Of a stretch of DNA of 64,000 nucleotides, positions 8,078-17,396 are shown in pieces. Origin of the DNA: Mycobacterium ahvazicum. GTDB taxonomy: Bacteria; Actinomycetota; Actinomycetes; Mycobacteriales; Mycobacteriaceae. The stretch's first letter is position 1. Each line of letters starts with the position of its first letter. The stretch is taken from the NCBI RefSeq assembly GCF_900176255.2, contig NZ_FXEG02000002.1, forward strand, positions 682,001 to 746,000, in the 5' to 3' direction. Both the position numbers and the translations under genes were made by a program. Under the pieces are notes generated by a model. The model was not told the origin of the DNA and made no database searches. It saw only the letters and a program-made list of their open reading frames with translations.

Positions 8078-8502
8078 CGGAAGTGCTCCATCATGTGGAC
8101 ACCGATGGCCACTGCCGCGGGCACCATGACCAACAGGTAGACGACGGCGACGACCCACAGCATCGTCTTCTGGTGGCGGGGACCCTCGGCCCAGAAGTCG
8201 ATCAAGATGATGCGGATCCCGTTGAGTGCGTGGAATCCCACCGCGGCGACCAAGCCGAGCTCCATCAGGCCGACGATCGGCGTCTTATAAGTCGCGACCA
8301 CTTCGTTGTAGGTCTGCGGGCTCACCCGGACCAGGGCGGTATCCAGGACGTGCACGAACAGGAAGAAGAAGATCGTTGCGCCGGTGATGCGATGCAGCAC
8401 CCACGACCACATCCCCGGATCTCCCCGATACAGGGTCCGTGGTGGCCGCCGCTTGCGTGATGGCTCGGTGGTCTCAGTGCTCAAACCAGTTCCCTTGTTC
8501 AT
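8074..8502 (-). CDS. sdhC: Succinate dehydrogenase cytochrome b556 subunit
   Basis: 142 aa from ATG 8502 (MNKGTG); an in-frame TTG a few codons later and the internal Met of GMWSW are possible shorter starts. Three membrane helices are visible: LHRITGATIFFFLFVHVLDT, GLVAAVGFHALNGIRIILID and LWVVAVVYLLVMVPAAVAIG. SdhC marks are the HRITG motif and FHALNGIR with the haem-ligand histidine. First gene of the sdh operon, diverging from cdd across about 140 bases that must hold both promoters. Orthologue of Rv3316. Confidence 0.92.
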   Translation of the reverse strand: MNKGTGLSTETTEPSRKRRPPRTLYRGDPGMWSWVLHRITGATIFFFLFVHVLDTALVRVSPQTYNEVVATYKTPIVGLMELGLVAAVGFHALNGIRIILIDFWAEGPRHQKTMLWVVAVVYLLVMVPAAVAIGVHMMEHFR

Positions 8503-8643
8503 CCGCGAAACTAAAGCCGGGCAATCGAGCTTAGCCCGGCAGAGATGGGTCCGGAACCGGCCAACATCGTTCTTCAACGGCGCTTTCGTGCCAGGGTTAG
8601 GGTGGCTTTCTCGACTCGGCCGATCGGTGATTGGGGTTGCGGT

Positions 8644-9045
8644 ATGCCTGCTATTGATTGGAATATGCTGCGGGACAGAGCAATACAGGCATCGACGGGA
8701 GCTTATGCCCCGTATTCGCAGTTCCCGGTGGGTGCGGCCGCGTTGGTCGACGACGGTCGCGTGGTCACCGGCTGCAATGTGGAGAATGTCTCATATGGCC
8801 TTGGTCTGTGTGCCGAATGCGGCGTGGTGTCCGCCCTGCATACGACCGGTGGCGGCCGGTTGGTTGCCCTGGTGTGCGTTGACTCACAGGCAGCGCTGTT
8901 GATGCCCTGCGGGCGCTGCCGCCAACTCCTGCTGGAGCACGGCGGACGCGACCTGCTGGTCGCGCATCCGGCCGGCCCCCGCCGGCTCGAAGAGCTACTG
9001 CCCGATCCGTTCGATGCCGATGATCTCACCCGGGAACGTCCTTGA
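8644..9045 (+). CDS. cdd: Cytidine deaminase
   Basis: 133 aa, the normal size of the small tetrameric cytidine deaminases. CAEC supplies one zinc Cys and the catalytic Glu, and PCGRCRQ supplies the other two zinc cysteines. GCNVENVSYG is the family substrate-binding segment. It converts cytidine and deoxycytidine to uridine forms. ATG 8644 is preferred because it gives the family length, although the frame is open further upstream. It heads the operon cdd-deoA-add; its TGA overlaps the TTG start of deoA. Orthologue of Rv3315c. Confidence 0.95.
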   Translation: MPAIDWNMLRDRAIQASTGAYAPYSQFPVGAAALVDDGRVVTGCNVENVSYGLGLCAECGVVSALHTTGGGRLVALVCVDSQAALLMPCGRCRQLLLEHGGRDLLVAHPAGPRRLEELLPDPFDADDLTRERP

Positions 9046-10340
9046 CTGACTTCGCATTCGACGCGCCTACGGTCATCAGAACCAAACGTGACGGGGGTCG
9101 GTTGTCCGATGCCGCGATCGACTGGGTCGTCGCGGCCTATACCGATGGTCGCGTTGCCGAGGAGCAGATGGCGGCGCTGTTGATGGCGATCTTCTGGCGT
9201 GGCATGGACCATGGCGAGATCGTCAGGTGGACAGCGGCGATGCTGGCGTCGGGCGACCGGCTGGATTTCAGCGATCTGCGGTCCGGCGGTAAACCGCTGG
9301 CCACCGTCGACAAGCATTCGACCGGCGGGGTCGGCGACAAGACCACGCTCGTGCTGGTGCCCGTCGTCGCCGCCTGTGGTGGTGCGGTGCCCAAAGTCTC
9401 CGGCCGTGGGCTCGGCCATACCGGCGGCACCCTGGACAAGCTGGAATCCATCACCGGGTTCAGCGCGTCGATATCCAAACATCAAGTGCATCAACAACTC
9501 TGCGATATCGGCGCGGCGATCTTCGGCGCCGGTGAACTGGCGCCCGCCGACAAGAAGATCTACGCACTGCGCGACATCACCGCCACGGTCGACTCCCTGC
9601 CGTTGATCGCCAGCTCGATCATGAGCAAGAAACTGGCCGAGGGCATCGGCGCGCTGGTGCTCGACGTGAAGGTCGGTGGTGGTGCGTTCCTGACCTCGGA
9701 GGCGCAATGCCGCGAACTGGCCGAAACCATGGTCGGGCTGGGTGTGGCCCACGGTGTGCCCACGCGGGCGGTGCTGACCGATATGGACAGCCCACTGGGC
9801 GCCACGGTCGGCAATGCGCTCGAGGTCGCCGAGGCGCTCGAGGTGCTGGCCGGCGGCGGACCACCCGATGTCGTGGAGCTGACGATCCGGCTGGCCGTCG
9901 AGATGCTGGAGCTGGCCGGGATCGACGGCCGCGATCCGGCCCAGACCCTGCGCGACGGCACCGCGATGGACCGGTTCCGCCGGTTGGTCGCGGCCCAGGG
10001 CGGCGACTTGTCCGTGCCGTTGCCAATCGGTTCGCATTCGGAGACCGTGATCGCGACGCGGAGCGGCACAATGGGGAACATCGACGCTATGGCAGTGGGA
10101 CTGGCAGCTTGGCGACTCGGCGCGGGCCGATCCCGCCCGGGTGGGCAGGTGCAGCCCGGCGCCGGCGTCCGGATCCATCGACACCCCGGCCAGCCCGTTG
10201 CCGCCGGTGAGCCGTTGTTCACGCTGTACACCGACACCCCCGAACGCTTCGATGCCGCGCTGGCCGAGCTGGACCGCGGCTGGAGTGTGGGTGACACGGC
10301 ACCGCCGCCGCGACCGCTGATCATCGGGATCGCCTCGTGA
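9042..10340 (+). CDS. deoA: Thymidine phosphorylase
   Basis: 432 aa from a TTG start that overlaps the cdd stop (TTGA). The pyrimidine phosphorylase signature is present around residues 75-130: [20 protein letters not shown] and [37 protein letters not shown] follows. It cleaves thymidine or deoxyuridine with phosphate to the base and deoxyribose 1-phosphate. Direct coupling to cdd and add indicates a nucleoside-salvage operon. Orthologue of Rv3314c. Confidence 0.95.
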   Translation: MTDFAFDAPTVIRTKRDGGRLSDAAIDWVVAAYTDGRVAEEQMAALLMAIFWRGMDHGEIVRWTAAMLASGDRLDFSDLRSGGKPLATVDKHSTGGVGDKTTLVLVPVVAACGGAVPKVSGRGLGHTGGTLDKLESITGFSASISKHQVHQQLCDIGAAIFGAGELAPADKKIYALRDITATVDSLPLIASSIMSKKLAEGIGALVLDVKVGGGAFLTSEAQCRELAETMVGLGVAHGVPTRAVLTDMDSPLGATVGNALEVAEALEVLAGGGPPDVVELTIRLAVEMLELAGIDGRDPAQTLRDGTAMDRFRRLVAAQGGDLSVPLPIGSHSETVIATRSGTMGNIDAMAVGLAAWRLGAGRSRPGGQVQPGAGVRIHRHPGQPVAAGEPLFTLYTDTPERFDAALAELDRGWSVGDTAPPPRPLIIGIAS

Positions 10341-11425
10341 GCGCCCCGCTGGAATTGCGGCAGATCCAGCAGGCGCCCAAGGCGCTGCTGCACGATCACC
10401 TCGACGGGGGATTGCGCCCGTCGACCGTGCTGGACATCGCCGGCCAGATCGGCTACGACGAGTTGCCCGCCACCGACGCCGACGAGCTGGCGACCTGGTT
10501 TCGCACTCGGTCGCACAGCGGTTCACTGGAGCGCTACCTGGAGCCGTTCTCGCACACCGTGGCCGTGATGCAGACGCCCGAGGCGCTGTTCCGGGTCGGC
10601 TACGAGTGTGTGGAGGATCTGGCGGCAGACTCCGTGGTGTATGCCGAGATCCGTTTCGCGCCAGAGCTACACATCAACCGCGGGCTGTCCTTCGACGAGA
10701 TCGTCGATGCTGTACTGGAAGGCTTCGCCGCCGGCGAGAAGGCCGCCGCCGCGGCGGGCCGTCCGATCGTGATGCGTCTTCTGGTGACCGCGATGCGCCA
10801 CGCCGCGATGTCGAGAGAGATCGCCGAGCTGGCAATTCGATTCCGGGACAAGGGAGTTGTCGGCTTCGACATCGCCGGTGCCGAGGCCGGCTATCCGCCG
10901 ACGCGACACCTGGACGCATTCGAATATATGCGAGACCATAACGCGCGCTTCACTATTCATGCCGGTGAGGCGTTCGGTCTGCCGTCCATTCACGAGGCGA
11001 TAGCCTTCTGCGGAGCGGACCGGCTGGGCCACGGCGTGCGCATCGTCGACGATATCGAAGTCGTCGAGGGCGGCGGTGTCGAATTGGGCAGGCTGGCATC
11101 GATCCTGCGTGACAAGCGAATTCCGCTGGAGCTGTGCCCGAGCTCGAACGTGCAGACCGGCGCGGTCAAGAGCATCGCCGACCACCCGTTCGATCTGCTG
11201 GCCAGGGCCCGGTTCCGGGTGACCGTCAACACCGACAACAGGCTGATGAGTGACACCACGATGAGCCTCGAAATGCACCGGCTGGTAGAGGCTTTCGGTT
11301 ACGGGTGGAGCGACCTCGAGCGGTTCACCATCAATGCGATGAAGTCGGCGTTCATTCCGTTCGACGAGCGGCTCGCGCTCATCGACGACGTGATCAAGCC
11401 GCGGTACGCGGTGCTGATCGGCTAG
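10337..11425 (+). CDS. add: Adenosine deaminase
   Basis: 362 aa from a GTG whose GTGA overlaps the deoA stop. Zinc and active-site motifs are all present: [11 protein letters not shown] near residue 17, [10 protein letters not shown] with the catalytic HAGE around residue 210, GHGVRI, and [11 protein letters not shown] with the second metal Asp. It deaminates adenosine and deoxyadenosine to inosine forms. The last four bases overlap the convergent DUF222 gene. Orthologue of Rv3313c. Confidence 0.96.
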   Translation: MSAPLELRQIQQAPKALLHDHLDGGLRPSTVLDIAGQIGYDELPATDADELATWFRTRSHSGSLERYLEPFSHTVAVMQTPEALFRVGYECVEDLAADSVVYAEIRFAPELHINRGLSFDEIVDAVLEGFAAGEKAAAAAGRPIVMRLLVTAMRHAAMSREIAELAIRFRDKGVVGFDIAGAEAGYPPTRHLDAFEYMRDHNARFTIHAGEAFGLPSIHEAIAFCGADRLGHGVRIVDDIEVVEGGGVELGRLASILRDKRIPLELCPSSNVQTGAVKSIADHPFDLLARARFRVTVNTDNRLMSDTTMSLEMHRLVEAFGYGWSDLERFTINAMKSAFIPFDERLALIDDVIKPRYAVLIG

Positions 11426-12864
11426 AAGGGCGGCGGCTCGTCGTCGTCTGGGGGTGGAACGGCTACTGCTGCGGCGCGGCGCTTTTCGCGGGCGGCGCGG
11501 TTATGCTGGCGCTCGGTGGCGATGCGGGCGGCACGGTTCTGCGCGCGAGTGTGGGTCCGCAGCGGCATCATTGTTTCGCGGTTGTCGCACTGCGTGTCCG
11601 GCATCGCGACGATCGGTGGCGGATCCGCACCGGCGCACAGGGCGGGGAACAGCAGGGCACTGCCGGGTGTGGTGACGCGAGTGTGTCCATCGGGCAGGGT
11701 CCAGATAACAGTGCCGTCGGGCAGTTGCTGGTCGCGCCAGCCCCAAAAAGTCTTGAGCAAGTGATGTTTTCGGCATAGACACTTGAGATTCGATGGGTGC
11801 GTGGCACCGCCGTCGCCAAACGGCACGGTGTGGTCGATGTCGCACTCGGTCGCTGGCCGGTCGCACCCAGGTGCCCGGCAGGTGAGATCGCGGGCCCGCA
11901 CGAAGTCTGTCAGCGCCCGGGACGGTGTATATCCTGATTCTGTGGTCATCGTTACGGTAATCGGTTGCAGCTTGGCCGTTTTCGCTAACTCACGGGCAAC
12001 CTCGGCCGGGATGATGCCGTCGCCGTAGAGAAATCCCGCAGCCGTACCGGACCCGTCGACGGTGGCGCTGTCGGCGACTACGTGGATCACGACCGAATTC
12101 GGTTGCCGGGGTGCAGAACTCGTCGGGCAATCGGTGCGGTCACATCCGCACGTCAGCCGGTCATGGCCGGCGGCCAGCGCACCCAGCGCATCGGCGCGCA
12201 GCTGCTCGATCGTGCGGGGATCGTCGTCGCACACCGTCTTGGCCAGTTCGTCGAGCCGGCGATCGAGGGCCTGCCCCGTCGTCGCGAACACCGTGCCGTT
12301 GAGCAGTGCCGTACCCGCCTCCATCGCCGTCACCTTGAAATAACGGTCCTCCGCGTACTCGCGCGACCGGCGCACCGCGTCGCGATCGATCTTGGCGACG
12401 ATCCGATCAACCTCCGTCGCAAGCTTCCAGCTGGTCATCGACGGCCAGCGCGGCGCCTTGATCGCCAGCTGGGCATCCACCACGGCCAACGCCTCGGCAT
12501 CGGAGATCAGGTCGGTGCGGAACGCGATAGTGCGAAACAGCCGAAAGTCGATGTCCCCGTCGCGAAATACGGCGGCGACGGCGGGCAGCCGTTCGTGCAT
12601 GGCGCGGGCGTAACGCAGGTTGCTGTGGCCCATCGCCACGCTGGTGTGCAGTGCCGCCGCGACCTCGGCGGCAACCGCGTCACTGGTGTCGGCCGCCCAC
12701 TGCGCGCGCTCGCCGTGCTGGGCGACCCGCAACCTGAACAGATCGCCGATCGCGTCAAGACGCGCCGCCGCGGCCTGGTTCTCCGCGCGCGCCGCGTTGG
12801 TGATGCGAGTCAGCAGCCCCGATGCATCGAACATGTGTTCGAGTATAGAAGAGGGGTCCGACAA
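11422..12864 (-). CDS. DUF222 / HNH-endonuclease domain protein (13E12-type)
   Basis: 480 aa. Residues 1-300 match the DUF222 helical region of the mycobacterial 13E12 repeat family. Around residues 335-385 is an HNH nuclease motif, with [20 protein letters not shown] followed by [10 protein letters not shown], giving two CxxC-like zinc pairs and the catalytic His. The C-terminus is basic and ends in a Pro-rich acidic tail. These proteins are multicopy in mycobacteria and of unknown biological role; they are often found at accessory junctions. Here it begins an accessory stretch absent from the H37Rv order between add and satS. Confidence 0.88.
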   Translation of the reverse strand: MSDPSSILEHMFDASGLLTRITNAARAENQAAAARLDAIGDLFRLRVAQHGERAQWAADTSDAVAAEVAAALHTSVAMGHSNLRYARAMHERLPAVAAVFRDGDIDFRLFRTIAFRTDLISDAEALAVVDAQLAIKAPRWPSMTSWKLATEVDRIVAKIDRDAVRRSREYAEDRYFKVTAMEAGTALLNGTVFATTGQALDRRLDELAKTVCDDDPRTIEQLRADALGALAAGHDRLTCGCDRTDCPTSSAPRQPNSVVIHVVADSATVDGSGTAAGFLYGDGIIPAEVARELAKTAKLQPITVTMTTESGYTPSRALTDFVRARDLTCRAPGCDRPATECDIDHTVPFGDGGATHPSNLKCLCRKHHLLKTFWGWRDQQLPDGTVIWTLPDGHTRVTTPGSALLFPALCAGADPPPIVAMPDTQCDNRETMMPLRTHTRAQNRAARIATERQHNRAAREKRRAAAVAVPPPDDDEPPPF

Positions 12865-12867
12865 GCC

Positions 12868-13131
12868 TCAGCCGTCGATGTGCGGGTCGAATCCCCCGGG
12901 GCCCATTACGTTGCAGGTCCGCTCGGGCACAAAGAAGGAACTGGCGCCGTTGGGCACCAGATTGTGCGTCACGACGCAACGTTCCCAGGTGCCGTCGGGC
13001 TGGATGGGTCCGTCGCACTTGCTGATCACGGGTCCGCCGTACTGGCAGCCGGCGAGGGCCGGCGGCGCCGTGGTGAGCAGCCCTCCGGTGATCAGCACGA
13101 CGGCCAGTCCGCCGACGATGCTGCGCTTCAT
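12868..13131 (-). CDS. Small secreted CDGP-motif protein
   Basis: 87 aa. A clear signal peptide (MKRSIVGG, a hydrophobic run, TAPPALAG) is followed by a mature part of about 60 residues with four cysteines and the sequence ISKCDGPIQPDGTW. That is the CDGP motif found in a family of short exported mycobacterial proteins of unknown function. The paired cysteines suggest disulfides. It lies 3 bases upstream of the DUF222 gene on the same strand, but the two need not be functionally linked. It is not the pilin gene mtp, which occupies a similar place in M. tuberculosis. Confidence 0.75.
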   Translation of the reverse strand: MKRSIVGGLAVVLITGGLLTTAPPALAGCQYGGPVISKCDGPIQPDGTWERCVVTHNLVPNGASSFFVPERTCNVMGPGGFDPHIDG

Positions 13132-13147
13132 GGTTCGACGCTACCGC

Positions 13148-14401
13148 TTAGCCCAATGCCGCCGCGGCTTCGCCTTCGGGGAGAAGCGCGGAGGCCACGT
13201 GGCGGCCCCAATCGGCGAGGCCCTCGGCGTTGAATTGGGGTTGAATTCCCGCGGTTCCGGCCAGGCCGGGGGTGGCCAATGCGGGCACGGGGACGGAGGT
13301 GTAGGAGACGCTGCCCGCGGCATTGGTGAGGGTCGCGCCGGACAGGCCGGCGAATCCGACGGCGGTGTCGTTCACGGTGATGATGCCGGTTCCCGGACCG
13401 AGGGTGGCCGAGCCCGCGTTGAGGAAGCCGAAGGCCCCGATGGCGAATTTGGGGGTAAGGGTGACGGTTTCGCCAACCCCGACGTTCACGACGCCACTCA
13501 CGTTGGCGCCGGTGGTCGCGTCCACCCACTGCAAGGCTCCGGCGGTAAAGACGCTGCCGGGGTTGAGGGTGACGGTCGAACCGCTCTGGGCCGTGACTTC
13601 GAAGAAGCCGGCGGCGCCGGTGGGTGCCATCGTGACCGACCCGGCGTCGACGATCATGTGCGAGTTGGTCCCGACGGAGATGATGCTCAGCGGCGGCACG
13701 TTGGCCGACGTTCCGGGCGGGATCGGCGGGTCGGCGTCGCCGACCGGCGTGTAGTCGATGCCACCGGGCCCGGTGGTGTTGGTCGATACCTGCTGCACCA
13801 GGGATTGGGTGCGGGCGCTGGTGAGATTGCCCGCGCTCTGGGCCATCGCGCGGCCCTGATCGGCTTGGCCGGCCTGGTTGGTGGTCTGCGGCGGCTCGTC
13901 GTAGGACGTCAGGGTGCTCGCGGTCGTCGCGTCGGCGGCGTAGGTGTACATCGCGGCGGCGTCTTGGACCCACATCTGCCCGTACTGGGCTTCGGTGGCC
14001 GCGATCGCCGGGGTGTTCTGCCCGAAGAAGTTCGTCGCGACCAGCGCCATCAGCTGCGCCCGGTTGGCGGCGATCACCGGCGGCGGGACCGTCATCGCGA
14101 AGGCCGCCTCGTAGGCCGCTGCCGCCGCGTATGCCTGAGCCGAGGTTTGGGCGGCTTGCGCGGCGGCCGCCTGCAGCCAGGCCACATAGGGTGCGGCGGC
14201 GGCGGCCATCCGCATTGACGACGGGCCGAACCACGTCTGCCCGGTCAAGCCCGAGACTTCCGAAAAGTAGCCGCCGGCAGCCGATTCCAGCTGAGCGGCG
14301 AGTTCGCCCCAGGCCGCCGCGGCGGCCAGCAACGGGCCGGACCCGGGTCCGGAGTACATGCGAGCGGAGTTGATTTCCGGCATCAGCAATCCAAAGTCCA
14401 T
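13148..14401 (-). CDS. Orphan PPE family protein with beta-rich C-terminus
   Basis: 417 aa from ATG 14401 ([16 protein letters not shown]). Residues 1-175 are a typical PPE domain: the LMPEINS start, the helical [19 protein letters not shown], the WxG-like [10 protein letters not shown], and [19 protein letters not shown]. The tail from about residue 240 is Gly/Thr/Val-rich with repeated short beta-like units ([36 protein letters not shown]) and lacks the SVPxxW motif of the largest PPE group. PPE proteins are exported by type VII systems with a PE partner, but no PE or EsxA-like gene is adjacent. Function unknown. Confidence 0.85.
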   Translation of the reverse strand: MDFGLLMPEINSARMYSGPGSGPLLAAAAAWGELAAQLESAAGGYFSEVSGLTGQTWFGPSSMRMAAAAAPYVAWLQAAAAQAAQTSAQAYAAAAAYEAAFAMTVPPPVIAANRAQLMALVATNFFGQNTPAIAATEAQYGQMWVQDAAAMYTYAADATTASTLTSYDEPPQTTNQAGQADQGRAMAQSAGNLTSARTQSLVQQVSTNTTGPGGIDYTPVGDADPPIPPGTSANVPPLSIISVGTNSHMIVDAGSVTMAPTGAAGFFEVTAQSGSTVTLNPGSVFTAGALQWVDATTGANVSGVVNVGVGETVTLTPKFAIGAFGFLNAGSATLGPGTGIITVNDTAVGFAGLSGATLTNAAGSVSYTSVPVPALATPGLAGTAGIQPQFNAEGLADWGRHVASALLPEGEAAAALG

Positions 14402-14557
14402 GGCGGCGTTGCCTTTCGGACGGACCAGTAAAAACGGCGAAGCGTTCTGGCACAAACCCCCGCCCGAAGAGGTCGACCCCCTCGTAGGGATTTCTAGCAC
14501 GCGGAATTCGGCTTCGGAAGGTTTTGGACGTGTGTATAAGTCCGTGTCGGCCGCGGG

Positions 14558-15217
14558 TCAGATCGACGACGAGTCGACGGCCAGACCGATAGCGCGCACG
14601 GTGCTGACCAGGTGGGTCTGCACGGCCTGCTGCGCTCGTGGCAGATCGCCGTCGCGCAGTGCCTCGGCGATCGCGAGGTGCTCGCGCATGATCGTCGCCA
14701 CCCGATCTTGTTCGCGCAACGCCGATTCGCCGATCATCCGCATCTGCCGGTCGCGCAGCGAGGAGTAGAAGCCGGACAGAATCGCGTTGCCCGACTCTTC
14801 GAGGGTGATGGCGTGGAAGGCGCGGTCGGAGTCCAGGAATGCCCGCCAGTCGCCCGCCGCCGCGGTATCGCGCTGCCGTTGCAGCTCGGCCATCAACCGC
14901 TCGAACACGGCGGCACACCCGGCGGGCCCGCGTCCGACCACTTTGCGCGCGGCGTACTGCTCGAGCAGCAGCCGGGCCTCGATCACCGAGCGGACCTCGT
15001 CAGGGGAGACGGGCACGACGAGCGCCCCGCGTTGCGGATACAACCGCAGCAGGCCCTCGGCCTCCATGCGCAGAAAGGCCTCGCGCACCGGGGTCCGCGA
15101 CATGCCCAGCGCGGTCGCGACGTCACCCTCGCTGATCAGTTCGCCGCCGGGAAACGCTCCGGTGAGCACCTGGGTCTTGACGTACTCCAGCGCGCGGTCC
15201 TTGGCGGTCGCTGCCAC
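14558..15217 (-). CDS. GntR-family regulator, FadR/FCD subgroup
   Basis: 219 aa. Residues 1-75 form the winged helix (ELISEGDVATALGMSRTPVREAFLRM). Residues 85-215 form an all-helical FCD effector domain with the metal-binding residues of the group visible in FLDSDRAFHAIT, MREHLAIAEAL and QTHL. FCD regulators usually bind small carboxylates. It diverges from the cupin gene at 15345, and an inverted repeat lies between them, so it probably controls that gene and itself. Confidence 0.9.
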   Translation of the reverse strand: MAATAKDRALEYVKTQVLTGAFPGGELISEGDVATALGMSRTPVREAFLRMEAEGLLRLYPQRGALVVPVSPDEVRSVIEARLLLEQYAARKVVGRGPAGCAAVFERLMAELQRQRDTAAAGDWRAFLDSDRAFHAITLEESGNAILSGFYSSLRDRQMRMIGESALREQDRVATIMREHLAIAEALRDGDLPRAQQAVQTHLVSTVRAIGLAVDSSSI

Positions 15218-15238
15218 GGCGCCCCCTTGTAGCTCAGT

Positions 15239-15291
15239 CGTATCTCAGGGTGCCCATACCGTACACGACGTTGCGGTTGACACTGAGATAC
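15239..15291. promoter_or_regulatory. Inverted repeat in the gntR/cupin intergenic region (putative operator)
   Basis: GTATCTCAG at 15240-15248 and its exact complement CTGAGATAC at 15283-15291 are separated by 34 bases. Further GATAC elements follow at 15296-15303. The pair lies between the divergent start codons of the FCD-GntR regulator and the cupin dioxygenase. The repeat is seen directly; its role as the GntR operator is inference. Confidence 0.5.
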
Positions 15292-15344
15292 AAGATAGAT
15301 ACGATTCAAACACAAGATGTACTTGAGCCTGAAGGAGATGCGCG

Positions 15345-16349
15345 ATGTCCGTGAACTTGGACCCGACGATTCCCGCCCCGATGACCAACGTGGCCGAGTA
15401 CGGGTTCGAGGGCCGTTTCGCCGACTGGGCCGATGAAGCCCGCTACTTCGAGTACTCCAAGGCCGCCAATCCGATCGGCTCTGGGTATGCGCCGCAGGTT
15501 CCGGTTACCCAGTTCGGACCCGAGGTCTACATGGACGAGCCCACCGGAATCGTGCCGCTGGATCTGTCCGCGGACCTGGGCATCAGCGGAGCGGCGACCA
15601 GTCCCGCGCTGCTGGCCAACTTCCTGCGCATCCGCGCCGGCGAGCAGATCGACACCAGCCCCAACGCCACCTCGCAGCTGTACTACGTGTTGTTCGGGCA
15701 CGGCTTCGCCGCCGTGAACGGCCAGCTGGTCAAGTGGGAGAAGGGCGACTTCCTGACCCTGCCCGCCGGTGCCCGCTCGGTGTTCTACGCCGACTCGGAG
15801 GCGGCCATGTACTGGGTGCACGACGAGCCGCTGCTGCGCTACCTGGGCGCCGAAGCCCGCGAGCCGCGGTTCGCCGCGACCAAGTTCTGCCGCACGGACG
15901 CGGTGGCCAAGCTGGACGAGATCGCGTCGCGTCCCGGCGCCAACGACAAGAGCCGGGTGAGCGTGCTGCTGGCCAACGAGAACCAGGAGCAGACGCTGAC
16001 CATCACCCACGTGCTGTGGGCAATGTTCGGCGTGCTGCCGCCCAACCAGGAGCAGCGCCCGCATCGGCACCAGTCTGTCGCATTGGATCTCATTCTCGAT
16101 GCTCCGCCCAGCGGCTGCTACTCGTTGCTCGGTACGCGCCTCGACGAGCGTGGCGACATCGTGGACCCGATCCGGGTGGACTGGCAGGCCGGTGGCGCGT
16201 TCACCACTCCGCCGGGCATGTGGCACGCCCACTTCAACGAGACCGATCAGCCCGCCCACCTGATTCCCGTGCAGGACGCCGGGCTGCAGACCCACCTGCG
16301 CAGTCTCGACATCAAATTCACTGCGCGCCGGGACCTCGTCGCTGGCTGA
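15345..16349 (+). CDS. Bicupin protein, gentisate dioxygenase-like
   Basis: 334 aa with two cupin barrels. The first (about residues 95-165) has [20 protein letters not shown] and FLTLPAG but few metal ligands. The second (about residues 230-310) holds [12 protein letters not shown] and [12 protein letters not shown], giving the His ligands expected for an iron or manganese site. This two-barrel plan is that of gentisate 1,2-dioxygenase and related ring-cleaving enzymes. The actual substrate is unknown. A good ribosome site (AAGGAG) precedes ATG 15345. Divergence from an FCD-GntR gene suggests substrate-inducible expression. Confidence 0.75.
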   Translation: MSVNLDPTIPAPMTNVAEYGFEGRFADWADEARYFEYSKAANPIGSGYAPQVPVTQFGPEVYMDEPTGIVPLDLSADLGISGAATSPALLANFLRIRAGEQIDTSPNATSQLYYVLFGHGFAAVNGQLVKWEKGDFLTLPAGARSVFYADSEAAMYWVHDEPLLRYLGAEAREPRFAATKFCRTDAVAKLDEIASRPGANDKSRVSVLLANENQEQTLTITHVLWAMFGVLPPNQEQRPHRHQSVALDLILDAPPSGCYSLLGTRLDERGDIVDPIRVDWQAGGAFTTPPGMWHAHFNETDQPAHLIPVQDAGLQTHLRSLDIKFTARRDLVAG

Positions 16350-16384
16350 ACCGTGTCGCTGCGGCGCCACGTAATGTGCGTGGC

Positions 16385-17392
16385 ATGAAGCTGCCACTGC
16401 TGGGTCCGGTGTCGCTCACGGGCTTCCAGCACGGATGGTTCTTCCTGGCGCTGCTGGCCGTGCTGCTGGTGATCGGGCTCTACGTCGTCCAGCAATTCGC
16501 CCGGCGCCGACGGGTGCTGCGGTTCGCCAACATGGAGGTGCTGGAGCGCGTCGCGCCCGCACGGCTGTCGCGGTGGCGCCACATCCCGACGATCCTGCTC
16601 GCGGCGTCGCTGGTGCTGCTGACGACGGCAATGGCCGGGCCGACAACCGATGTCCGAATTCCGCTCAACCGCGCGGTGGTGATGCTGGTCATCGACGTCT
16701 CGGAGTCGATGGCCGCCACTGACGTGGCTCCCAACCGGCTGGCCGCCGCGCAAGAGGCCGGTAAGCAGTTCGCCGACGAGCTGACGCCGGCGATCAACCT
16801 CGGGCTGGTGGCGTTCGCGGCCAACGCCACCCTGCTGGTGTCGCCGACGACCAACCGCGGTGCTGTCAAGGCGGCGATCGACGGCCTGCAACCGGCTCCG
16901 AAAACCGCCACCGGAGAAGGCATTTTCACCGCGTTACAGGCGATCGCGACGGTTGGTGCGGTGATGGGCGGCGGCGACGGCCCGCCCCCGGCGCGCATCG
17001 TGCTGGAGTCCGACGGCGCCGAGAACGTGCCGCTGGACCCCAACGCGCCGCAGGGCGCCTTCACCGCGGCCCGCGCGGCCAAGGCCGAGGGCGTGCAGAT
17101 CTCGACGATCTCGTTCGGTACGCCCGACGGCACCGTCGTCTACCAGGGCGCGACAATTCCGGTTCCGGTCGACGACCAGACCCTGCAGGAGATCTGCAAG
17201 ATCACCGACGGCCAGGCGTTCCACGCCGACAGCCTGCAGTCCCTCAAGGAGGTCTACGCGACGCTGCAGCGCCAGATCGGCTACGAGACGGTCAAGGGCG
17301 ATGCGAGCCTGGCGTGGCTGCTGCTCGGTTCGGTGGTGCTGGCCGGCGCGGTGCTGGCCGGCCTGTTCCTCAACCGCAGGCTGCCCGCCTGA
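16385..17392 (+). CDS. Membrane-anchored von Willebrand factor A protein (Rv1481-like)
   Basis: 335 aa from ATG 16385. Two N-terminal membrane helices (about residues 18-37 and 60-80) precede a VWA domain (about residues 95-290), and a C-terminal helix with the basic end LFLNRRLPA closes the protein. The MIDAS metal site is intact: DVSES, a Thr in ATGEG, and ESDGAEN. The sequence closely resembles Rv1481, which sits beside moxR1 elsewhere in M. tuberculosis; here no MoxR ATPase is adjacent. BatA-like VWA proteins are thought to help assemble envelope or redox proteins. The start fits the family N-terminus ([14 protein letters not shown]). Confidence 0.85.
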   Translation: MKLPLLGPVSLTGFQHGWFFLALLAVLLVIGLYVVQQFARRRRVLRFANMEVLERVAPARLSRWRHIPTILLAASLVLLTTAMAGPTTDVRIPLNRAVVMLVIDVSESMAATDVAPNRLAAAQEAGKQFADELTPAINLGLVAFAANATLLVSPTTNRGAVKAAIDGLQPAPKTATGEGIFTALQAIATVGAVMGGGDGPPPARIVLESDGAENVPLDPNAPQGAFTAARAAKAEGVQISTISFGTPDGTVVYQGATIPVPVDDQTLQEICKITDGQAFHADSLQSLKEVYATLQRQIGYETVKGDASLAWLLLGSVVLAGAVLAGLFLNRRLPA

Positions 17393-17396
17393 CGAG

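Noticed and set aside
12868..13131. Possible pilin gene mtp (expected near here in M. tuberculosis)
   Set aside because: The encoded protein has the CDGP pattern and none of the Pro/Asp-rich pilin sequence.
12620..14218. A 532-codon Gly/Arg-rich frame on the + strand resembling a PGRS-type repeat
   Set aside because: It is the reverse complement of the DUF222 and PPE genes; the Gly richness comes from antisense Ala/Pro codons.
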